In this document: positions 1 to 6,800 of the stretch, one piece after another
Position numbering within the stretch: position 1 is the stretch's first letter
Layout: the number at the start of each line of letters is the position of its first letter
Program-made: the position numbers and the translations under genes
The notes under the pieces: model-generated
Told to the model about the DNA's origin: nothing
Seen by the model: only the letters and a program-made list of their open reading frames with translations
Databases searched by the model: none
From: an uncultured Prosthecobacter sp.
GTDB taxonomy: Bacteria; Verrucomicrobiota; Verrucomicrobiia; Verrucomicrobiales; Verrucomicrobiaceae
Direction of reading: 5' to 3'
DNA: 11,204 nucleotides
Assembly: GCA_937941745.1 (NCBI GenBank)
Contig: CALDGV010000551.1
Coordinates: 1 to 11,204, forward strand

Positions 1-19
1 TTGCCGGCACGATGGTACG

Positions 20-49
20 AAAAAGCCGCACTCGTTGCCGAGTGCGGCT
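20..49 (-). terminator. Intrinsic terminator of rplI
   Basis: An 11 bp perfect inverted repeat (24-34 pairing with 39-49, stem AGCCGCACTCG, 4-base loop) is followed, read on the minus strand, by a run of T (complement of the A run at 20-24). It lies 23 bases beyond the rplI stop codon in the same orientation. GC-rich stem plus U tract is the standard Rho-independent layout. With the promoter at 609-636 it makes rplI a one-gene transcript. Bases 1-19 hold nothing I can identify. Confidence 0.85.
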
Positions 50-72
50 GGGTGGTCGTCAGACCATAAATC

Positions 73-573
73 TTATTCTTCGCCGTCGGAGGCTTCATCC
101 GCGGAACCTTCCGCATCGGCTGCGGTGACGGTCACTTTGAGGAAGCAGCTGACTTCGGAGTGAAGCTTCACGGGCACTTCAAAGCTGCCGGTGTTCTTGA
201 TCGGCTTGTCGAGCTGGATCTGGTGACGGTCGAGCTCCACTTTGGCGACGCTGTCAGCAACGGCCTTGGCGATGTCCATCGTGGTGATGGAACCGAAAGC
301 CTTGCCACCCTGGCCGGTCTGGAGGGTGAGCTTGAGCTTCAGCTTCTTCAGCTTGGAAGCGGTCTTCTCGGCTTCCTGAAGCTCCTTGGCTTCGCGCTCG
401 GCGCGGACGGCCTTGAGGTGGTTCAGGTGGCGGAGGTTGCCAGCAGAGGCCTCGTAGGCCTTGCCCTGCGGCACCAGGAAGTTGCGGGCGAAGCCACGCT
501 TCACTTTCACGACATCGGCCTCGGCTCCGAGACCTTTGATTTTTTCTTTGAGGATGACTTCGACGTTTGCCAT
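73..573 (-). CDS. rplI: 50S ribosomal protein L9
   Basis: Encodes a 166-residue protein that binds 23S rRNA at the base of the L1 stalk in the large ribosomal subunit. The N-terminal domain starts MANVEVILKE and carries the L9 signature around residues 24-39 (VKRGFARNFLVPQGKA). A charged Lys/Glu helix follows at about 55-85, and the C-terminal rRNA-binding domain (about 85-150) contains the GKAFGSIT segment. Usual family length is near 148, so the last 15 or so residues are an extra acidic tail (ending DEASDGEE). The reading frame continues upstream to 747, but the ATG at 571-573 matches the family N-terminus and has a possible Shine-Dalgarno GGAAGGG (complement of 584-590) 10 bases ahead. 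The gene stands alone with its own promoter and terminator, whereas rplI often follows rpsF and rpsR in an operon. Identification is secure. Confidence 0.97.
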   Translation of the reverse strand: MANVEVILKEKIKGLGAEADVVKVKRGFARNFLVPQGKAYEASAGNLRHLNHLKAVRAEREAKELQEAEKTASKLKKLKLKLTLQTGQGGKAFGSITTMDIAKAVADSVAKVELDRHQIQLDKPIKNTGSFEVPVKLHSEVSCFLKVTVTAADAEGSADEASDGEE

Positions 574-608
574 AAGGGTAGCGCCCTTCCGGGGGGCGAG
601 GGGGCGCG

Positions 609-636
609 ATAGTACACGCCCTCCCCCTCCTGTCAA
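609..636 (-). promoter_or_regulatory. Sigma70-type promoter for rplI
   Basis: Read on the minus strand there is a perfect -35 box TTGACA (complement of 631-636), a 16 bp spacer, and a -10 box TACTAT (complement of 609-614, five of six matches to TATAAT). Transcription would begin near 602, giving a leader of about 28 bases that includes the GGAAGGG ribosome site. Position and orientation fit rplI. The match is seen in the sequence; activity is inferred. Confidence 0.7.
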
Positions 637-687
637 ACGCGGGATGCAAAGGTTTCCGGGGGACAACTTTCCTGGCTTGGGGGTTGT

Positions 688-716
688 TTGACCGCTTTTG
701 CCGTGGTTGATAGAGT
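688..716 (+). promoter_or_regulatory. Sigma70-type promoter for the hemQ-thiG-nadD/nadK cluster
   Basis: TTGACC at 688-693 (five of six to the -35 consensus), a 17 bp spacer, and TAGAGT at 711-716 (four of six to the -10 consensus). The predicted transcript would start near 723, about 42 bases before the hemQ ATG. It would also exclude the alternative TTG start at 717, supporting the ATG at 765. This is a motif call only. Confidence 0.5.
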
Positions 717-764
717 TTGTCCGCCTCCGGCGGCTTGGTTCCCCCACCCAACCTATTCCCCTGC

Positions 765-1577
765 ATGTCCCCCATCATCCCTCACGAAGGCTGGATCGTT
801 CAGCACCTGTTTTACAACATTGACCACGGCTTCTGGGCCGCGCTGACTCCGGAGGAGAAGGCTGAGCGTACTGCCCGCCTGAATGAAGTGGTTCAGCGCA
901 TCCGCAGCCATCCGAAGACCCAGCTGCTGAGCTTCAGCATGGTCAGCCCCAAGTCAGAGCTGGGCTTCATGCTGCTGACGCCCGATCTTCAGGATGCCAA
1001 CCGTTTTGAAAAGGAGCTTAGCCTCGCCCTCGGCCCCGATGTGCTGAACCCTACCTACAGCTATCTCTCGATGACGGAGTGGACCGAGTACAGCGAAAAG
1101 GAGGAGGAAGCCTCCGAGCGCATCCACCGCACCGAGGGCCTGGAGCCCGGCTCCGAGGCGCACAGCAAGCGCATGGCCGAGTGGAAGGGGCACATGGACA
1201 AATATTACAGCGACCGCCTCTACCCGAACATGCCCGACTGGCAGGTCATGTGCTTCTACCCGATGAGCAAGCGCCGCAATGTCGGGGCCAACTGGTATGC
1301 CCAGGACTTCGCCAAGCGCCGGGAACTGATGGGTGGTCATGCGAAGACCGGCCGCAAGTATTCCGGCAAGGTCCGTCAGCTCGTCACCGGCTCCACCGGG
1401 CTCGACAGCCATGAATGGGGGGTGACCCTGTTCGCGCACGACATCTTCCAGATCAAAAGCATCGTCTATGAAATGCGCTGGGATGAAGTGACGACGCAGT
1501 ATGGCGAATTCGGCGACTTCTACATCGGCATCCAGCTCACCATCGACGAGCTGCTGCAGCGCGTTCAGCTGACCTGA
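765..1577 (+). CDS. hemQ: Coproheme decarboxylase (HemQ/ChdC), chlorite-dismutase family
   Basis: A 270-residue soluble protein predicted to turn coproheme III into heme b by peroxide-dependent oxidative decarboxylation, the last step of the coproporphyrin-dependent heme pathway. Family motifs are clear: CFYPMSKRR near 163-171, NWY near 176, HAKTGRKY at 192-199, ITGS-type loop at 207-210, and EWGVTLFA near 217. Compared with Listeria ChdC numbering as I recall it, the key residues align at a constant offset: R151 (Arg133), Y165 (Tyr147), M167, K169 (Lys151), proximal heme ligand H192 (His174) and Q205 (Gln187). A Gln rather than Arg at that distal position argues for HemQ over true chlorite dismutase. 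The ATG at 765 was chosen over an in-frame TTG at 717 because the family N-terminus begins there; no Shine-Dalgarno is visible. thiG follows after 6 bp, so the two are probably co-transcribed. Confidence 0.92.
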   Translation: MSPIIPHEGWIVQHLFYNIDHGFWAALTPEEKAERTARLNEVVQRIRSHPKTQLLSFSMVSPKSELGFMLLTPDLQDANRFEKELSLALGPDVLNPTYSYLSMTEWTEYSEKEEEASERIHRTEGLEPGSEAHSKRMAEWKGHMDKYYSDRLYPNMPDWQVMCFYPMSKRRNVGANWYAQDFAKRRELMGGHAKTGRKYSGKVRQLVTGSTGLDSHEWGVTLFAHDIFQIKSIVYEMRWDEVTTQYGEFGDFYIGIQLTIDELLQRVQLT

Positions 1578-1583
1578 TTCATC

Positions 1584-2369
1584 ATGGCCAATCAGCCTCT
1601 CACCATCGCCGGACGCACCTTTCAATCCCGTCTCATGCTGGGCACGGGCAAGTTTGCCTCCGGTGACCTCATGCGCGAGGCCATCGTGGCCTCGGAAACG
1701 GAGATCGTCACAGTGGCGCTGCGGCGTGCCGACCTCACGGGCAAGGGCGACCCTTTTGCCAACATCCTCGACTTCATTCCTGAAAACGTCCTTCTGCTGC
1801 CCAACACCAGCGGGGCGATGAATGCGGAGGAAGCCGTGCGCCTCGCCCGCCTGGCGGTGGCCGCCGGGCTGCCCAACTGGGTGAAGCTGGAGATCCATCC
1901 CGACCCACGTTACCTCCTCCCTGATCCCATCGAGACACTGAAAGCGGCGGAAATCCTGGTGAAGGAAGGTTTCACTGTGCTGCCTTACATCAACGCCGAC
2001 CCCGTCCTCGCACGCCGGCTTCAGGATGTCGGCACCGCGACCGTGATGCCTCTCGGCTCACCCATCGGGTCGCACCAGGGCATCACCACACGGAAGCAGA
2101 TCGAGATCATCCTCACCCAGGCCACCGTGCCGGTGGTGGTGGATGCAGGCATCGGTGCGCCCAGCCATGCCGCTGAGGCTCTGGAAATGGGTGCGGATGC
2201 CGTGCTGGTGAACACCGCCATCGCCATCGCCAGCGATCCGCCGCGCATGGGGCTCGCTTTCAAGGCGGCTGTGGATGCTGGCCGTGCCGCCTATGAAATG
2301 GGCCTGGCTGACAGCTCTGAAGAAGCAGCGGCCACCAGTCCGCTGACCACCTTCCTCTATCAGAACTGA
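1584..2369 (+). CDS. thiG: Thiazole synthase ThiG
   Basis: A 261-residue TIM-barrel enzyme that builds the thiazole phosphate half of thiamine from 1-deoxyxylulose 5-phosphate, dehydroglycine and the sulfur carried by ThiS thiocarboxylate. K101 in VKLEIH is the Schiff-base lysine (K96 in the Bacillus enzyme), with E103 and D187 (VVVDAGIG) at the matching active-site positions. Other family blocks are [10 protein letters not shown] (16-25), LLPNTSG (71-77), [11 protein letters not shown] (136-146), MPLGSPIGS (155-163) and VLVNTAIA (208-215). The phosphate-binding loop reads IGSHQG where I expect IGSG. Length is normal for the family. The start is 6 bp after the hemQ stop, with no visible ribosome site, so translational coupling is likely. 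No thiS, thiF, thiH or thiO is in the window, so the partners must lie elsewhere. No TPP riboswitch precedes it. Confidence 0.95.
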   Translation: MANQPLTIAGRTFQSRLMLGTGKFASGDLMREAIVASETEIVTVALRRADLTGKGDPFANILDFIPENVLLLPNTSGAMNAEEAVRLARLAVAAGLPNWVKLEIHPDPRYLLPDPIETLKAAEILVKEGFTVLPYINADPVLARRLQDVGTATVMPLGSPIGSHQGITTRKQIEIILTQATVPVVVDAGIGAPSHAAEALEMGADAVLVNTAIAIASDPPRMGLAFKAAVDAGRAAYEMGLADSSEEAAATSPLTTFLYQN

Positions 2370-2420
2370 AGTTGTCATTCTGATTGCCGCCGCGCTTTCG
2401 AGCCGTCACACTCCGCCATC

Positions 2421-3803
2421 ATGCGAATCGCCATCTTCGGGGGCAGTTTCAATCCGCCCGGACTTCACCATCGCGCCATCGCCGAGGCGCTGGTGCGGGA
2501 GTTTGATGAGGTGCGGGTGATCCCTTGTGGGCCGCGCCCTGACAAGCCTGTGACCGGCACGATCCCCGCGATTTACCGTGCGGCGCTCGCAGACCTCGCT
2601 TTTGGCGGCATGGAGAAGGTCGTGGTGGATCTTTTCGATCTCGAGCAGGCGACCTTTTCCCGCAACTGGCAGCTCCAGCAGCGTTTTGAGCCCCTGGGCG
2701 AAGTCTGGCATGTGGTGGGCACGGACCTCATCGTGGGAGGCAAAGCCGGGCTTTCTCCGATCCAGACCTCTTGGGCGAAGGGGCCCGAGCTCTGGCAGCA
2801 GGCCCATTTTGCCGTTTTGAAGCGGCCGGGACACGACATTGATCCTGCAGACCTTCCTCCGCACGCCCGCTTGATCCCCCTGGATGTGCCGGGCTCCAGC
2901 ACGGAGGTGCGCGACCGCCTCGGGCGAGGTGACCAGATTGACGACCTTGTCGCGCCGAGGGTGCGTGATTACATCGAGCGTTACGGTCTTTATCGCGCTC
3001 CGATTCCGGGCACCTGGGCACATGGTTCGCTCCAGCATCAGCCCTTTTTTCTTCAAGCTGACACCCACAACCCGAAGGCCTGCGCCTGGGTGGAGAAGAC
3101 TGGCGACGGCGTCAGTGAGGCGGAGGCGCGTTTCATCACCGTGCTCGGTGGCGATGGAGCGATGCTGCGCAGCATCCGCGAGCACTGGCGGAAGCGGCTG
3201 CCCTTCTTTGGAGTGAACGCCGGGCATCTGGGTTTCCTGATGAATGCGCCGGAACAGGTCTTTGGCAGTCCATTTCCGCCATCGGATGTGATCCTCCGCC
3301 AGTTGCCGATGCTTTACCTGGAGTTTGAAAGTGCGGATGGCACCATTCAGACGGCCTACGGATTCAATGATGCCTGGCTGGAGCGCAGCACGAGCCAGAG
3401 CGCCTGGCTGGAGGTGAGTGTGAACGGCGTTCAGCGCATTCCCAAGCTGGTCAGCGATGGAGCACTGGTGGCGACAGCGGCCGGATCCACCGCCTATGCC
3501 CGCAGCATGGGGGCCAGCCCTCTGCTGGCAGACACGCCGGCATGGCTGCTGGTGGGCTCCAACGTCATGGAACCCGCCCACTGGCGCAGTGCCCTGATGA
3601 GCACGGACAGCACGGTGGAGATTCGCAACCTTTCGCCGAAAAACCGGCCTGTGGAGGCTTTTGTGGACGGGCACAGCATGGGCGAGGTCGTCAGCTTCCG
3701 GGCCCGCATCAGCCGTGCTGCAGCTGCTGAGCTGGCCTTCTGCGCCAGCCATGACATGGCGGACAAGATCGCCGCCATTCAGTTTCAAAACGCCGCCCGC
3801 TGA
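2421..3803 (+). CDS. nadD-nadK: Fused NadD-like nicotinate-nucleotide adenylyltransferase and NAD kinase
   Basis: A 460-residue single-frame fusion of two NAD-pathway enzymes. Residues 1-192 form a nucleotidyltransferase of the NadD type: FGGSFNPPGLHH at 6-17 (in place of the usual GGSFNPPHxGH), VVGTDLI at 98-104, a W..GPELW..AHFAVLKRPG block at 118-137, and GSSTEVRDRL at 158-167 for the ISSTxIR motif, ending ERYGLYR. Residues from about 205 to 455 form a compact NAD kinase: LGGDGAML at 242-249 with catalytic D245, GVNAGHLGFL at 264-273, FNDAWLE at 315-321 (usually NE), DGALVATAAGSTAYARS at 347-362, and VDGHS at 415-419. The expected roles are NaMN to NaAD, and NAD to NADP; the intervening amidation by NadE is not encoded here. 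The ATG at 2421 begins right at the family N-terminus and lies 51 bp after thiG, probably in the same transcript. Both domains look full length, but the altered first motif leaves the activity of the NadD half uncertain. Confidence 0.88.
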   Translation: MRIAIFGGSFNPPGLHHRAIAEALVREFDEVRVIPCGPRPDKPVTGTIPAIYRAALADLAFGGMEKVVVDLFDLEQATFSRNWQLQQRFEPLGEVWHVVGTDLIVGGKAGLSPIQTSWAKGPELWQQAHFAVLKRPGHDIDPADLPPHARLIPLDVPGSSTEVRDRLGRGDQIDDLVAPRVRDYIERYGLYRAPIPGTWAHGSLQHQPFFLQADTHNPKACAWVEKTGDGVSEAEARFITVLGGDGAMLRSIREHWRKRLPFFGVNAGHLGFLMNAPEQVFGSPFPPSDVILRQLPMLYLEFESADGTIQTAYGFNDAWLERSTSQSAWLEVSVNGVQRIPKLVSDGALVATAAGSTAYARSMGASPLLADTPAWLLVGSNVMEPAHWRSALMSTDSTVEIRNLSPKNRPVEAFVDGHSMGEVVSFRARISRAAAAELAFCASHDMADKIAAIQFQNAAR

Positions 3804-3836
3804 GTCGTTCGCGAAAGACGGTGGGACGTGGTCATC
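3804..3836. other. Short convergent intergenic gap
   Basis: Only 33 bp separate the stop codons of the plus-strand NAD fusion gene and the minus-strand giant gene. There is a loopless imperfect palindrome around TTCGCGAA at 3808-3815, but no GC-rich hairpin with a T run in either direction. How the two converging transcripts end is not evident from the sequence. Confidence 0.5.
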
Positions 3837-6800
3837 CTACTTCCGTGCCTTGTCAGCGATGGCCTTGTAGTAGCTTTCGATGGCGGCGCGGTATTCGGGA
3901 GCCGCTTCGCTGCGGGTGGCTTCGGTGAGGTCTTCGGCCATTTTGCTGGGCAGGTGACCCCAGTCGCCTTTCACCAGGATCAGTTCGGTGCCCAACGCCC
4001 CATCTTTGAGCATGGCCTGAAGGTCGCCGCCATCGTTGGTCTGGGCGGTGGACTGGCTCTGCTGCTGCTGGCCTTGCTGATTCTGGTTCTGGGCCATCTG
4101 CTGGGAGGCATTGGGCTGCTGGGAGCCGGGCGTCTGACCCTGGTTGCGCTGATCGGCCATCTGCTGCTGCTGGCTCTGCTGCGCCTGCGAGAGGCTTTGC
4201 TGGGCGTTTTGCTTCTGCTGCTGGCCCTGCTGCCCGGCCTGTTGTTGCTGGCCATTGGGCTGCGGCTGGCCGTTCTGCGACTGCATGGGATGAAGCTGGG
4301 CATCCAGCTGATCAAGCGCCTGAGCCAGGAAAGCCGCCTGCACCGCCTCCAGAGGATGCGCGGTCATGGCTGGGGGCGTCGCCGCGGCTGTGGCCTCGGC
4401 AGCCTTGGCCGCCTGAGAGGCTGGCGTCAGCGCTTCTTGTCCCACCGGTTTGGGGGTGGGCGGTGCGGGCTGTCCCGGTGCTGCCGGTGAACTGCGAGCT
4501 GCGGAGGCCTGCTGGGCGAGCTGCTGGGCGGCTTGCGCGGTCTGCTGGGCGGCATTCTGATCGCCAAGCCGCTGCTGATGCCGGGCTACCCGGTTCAGGT
4601 CATTCGCCGCCTGTTCCGTGGCGAGGCCCATGTTTACAGGCTGCTGGGCTTCGCTGGCCACGGCCTGTTCACTGGCCTGGGCGGTCTGCTTGCCCAGTTC
4701 GGCCAGGGCTTTCTGCATGGCGGCGTTCTTGGGCAGTTCCTTCTCGAGTTCAGCCAGCACCTTGCCGGGATCCTGGGTGGCATCCTGCGCCATCTGGGCG
4801 AGTGCTTGTGCCCGGGCATAAGCCTCATCGAGAGGCTCCTTCACGCCTAGGTCCTGCTCCATTTTGGCGGCCTGGGCCAGTTCTTGTTCCGTGAGTTCCT
4901 GGCCTGACTCCGCCTTGGCCATGTTCTGAGCCAGCTGGTCGAGCGTTTGCGCCGCCTGCTGCTGAGCCTGGGCGGCTTGATTCAGCGCCTGGGCCTGGGG
5001 CTGGCTTTGCTGAGCCTGGGCCGCCTGCTTCAAATTCTGCTCCACTTGCGGCTGGGTCTGCTGCATCTGGGCCAGGGCGGCATCGGCGGTGCGGGAAAGC
5101 TGGCGCTGGCTCTGATTCTGCAGGTCTGCAGCGTTTGCTTCCTGCCTCAGCGCTGCCTGGAGGGAGGCCATCTTCTCGGCGTTCTCGGCGCTGGCTTCCT
5201 GAAGGTTGGCGGCTTTCTGGGCGACCTCAGCCACGGGCTTCTGTGCCTGGGCCTCGGCGGCGGCCGCCTGGGTCTGCTGCTGGGCCTGCTTCAAGTCCTG
5301 CGCCACGGCTTTCATCATGTCACTGACCTTGGGCGTGAGCTGTTCCAGGGTTTCCCGGGCGCTCTGCGTTTGTTCGGCGAGCTGCTGGGCCACTTCGCTG
5401 GCCTGCTGTCGGGCCATGTCTGCGGTTTGTTCGGCACCCTGGGTGTTCAGCGGCACTTGAGGCGACTGCGTGGCCGCCTGACGGGCGAGGTTTTGAAGCT
5501 GTTCGGCGGCAGAGCGGGTCAAATCAGCCGCCTGCTGGGCTTTTTGTGCGAGCTGCTGGGCTGCCTGCGCTGCCTGGGCATCCGGCTGTTTCATGCGGCG
5601 GAGCTGTTCTGGCAGCTGTTTCAAGGCTTCTGCGGCTGCCCTGGCATTCTCGGCGGCGGGGCTGTCTGCAGGCTGGTTCGCCGCAAAGGCGGCCTCTTCA
5701 GCGGCCTTCATGGCACCTTGGGCAAGCGCGTCCGCTTCGAGCGCACGCACCACATCACGAAGCTGCTCCGCCTTGGCGACCAGCGGGTCAGGGGTCTTGT
5801 CCTTCGGATCCTTGGCAACCGGTGGTGGCATGCGTGCGCCCTGCGCATCGGTGGCTGCCTTGACTTCGCGTGCCAGTTGATCCGCCGCCCGGGAGGCACG
5901 GTTGGTGTCGAGGGCGGCTTCATCGTTGGTGAGCGTGTTCTGCTCACGCAGAGACGCCTGTTCCTCGAGCTGCTTGGCGGCGCTGGCGAGTTCCTTGGCG
6001 GCCTTTTCCTGCGCGGTGTTGCCATCGCGGTCCTCGCGCGGCTTTTGGTTGGGCTTTTTCGCCTCCTGCTCAGCCTGCTGGAGTGCATCGCGGGCCTCGT
6101 TCAGGGCGACCATGGCCGGATTTTCCTGCCGGGCGATCTGCTCGCGAAGCTGCTGCGCCCGGTTGGCGGCGTTTTCAGCCATGGCACGGGCAGCGTCCGC
6201 GGTGCGTGAAAGGCGCTGGCGGAGGTTGTCGGCAGCCCCGTAGAGGTGTTCGGGGCTCTTGGCCTGATCTTGTTTGTCGAGGCTGGCGGCGAGGTCGGCG
6301 CTGGCCTCGGTGACCTGCTTTTGAAACTCCTTCAGCTGGTTCTGCTGACCTCCATCCACCAGGGCCTTCAGGTCTTCCATCTGTTCAGTCAGCGGCTGGG
6401 TGGCTGCCAGGGCGCCACGCTGCTGCTCCTGCCATTTCGGGCGCTGAGTGGCATCGCGGTTGGCGGGCAGGGACTGTTCGGTGAGCAGGGCTTCCTGCCG
6501 CGCCAGCTGCTGTGCCTGCTTGGACACCACGCGGGCATTGTCCTCGGTCGCAAAGGCTCGTGCGGCCTGTGCGATGGTGTCGATGTCTGACTGGGCTTCG
6601 TTGGCCTTGCGGCGCAGGCCTTCGGTTTGTTCGATGTCAGTGGAAAGCTGCTTTTCGATCTGCTTCAAAGCCTCCGTGCGCATGTGGGCGAGACGCTCGC
6701 CGAGAAGCTGGACCTCCTGGGCGTCCAGATGCGTGGGAGCCTGTCGGGCAGTTTCCTGCAGGTCTTTCCAGAGGTCATCCGCCTTCGAGGTGACTTTTTC

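Larger units (their letters stand above)
574..764. other. Divergent intergenic region between rplI and hemQ
   Basis: This 191 bp gap separates two genes read outward. It holds the rplI promoter (609-636, minus) and the hemQ promoter (688-716, plus), with the two -35 boxes 51 bp apart. No riboswitch or strong hairpin is visible. A short inverted pair, ACAAC at 663-667 and GTTGT at 683-687, lies between the promoters but is too short to call an operator. Confidence 0.6.

Noticed and set aside
663..687. ACAAC/GTTGT inverted pair between the divergent promoters
   Set aside because: The arms are only 5 bp with a 15 bp spacer, which is expected by chance.
574..747. N-terminal extension of L9 to 747
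   Set aside because: The extra 58 residues are not L9-like, they contain the rplI promoter, and the ATG at 573 matches the family start.
1571..1580. ACCTGAT-like bases just before thiG, recalling part of a TPP riboswitch
   Set aside because: They lie in and just after the final hemQ codons and none of the other conserved TPP-aptamer segments are present.
954..1898. Minus-strand open frame across hemQ and thiG
   Set aside because: It overlaps two well-supported genes on the other strand and shows no family motif.
2406..3788. Long open frame antisense to the NAD fusion gene
   Set aside because: It mirrors the real gene almost exactly and has no recognisable domain; high-GC codon use keeps the opposite strand open.
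3804..3819. Palindrome around TTCGCGAA in the convergent gap as a bidirectional terminator
   Set aside because: It has no loop, a mismatch in the arms and no T run on either strand.
3828..4490. Hydrophobic plus-strand open frame over the Gln-rich tract
   Set aside because: Poly-Gln codons give poly-Leu on the other strand; the apparent membrane helices are an artefact.
4947..6209. Long Leu/Gly-rich plus-strand open frame that looks like a membrane protein
   Set aside because: It is antisense to the coiled-coil part of the giant gene. CAG and GCC codons read backward as CTG and GGC, giving false hydrophobic Leu/Gly sequence.
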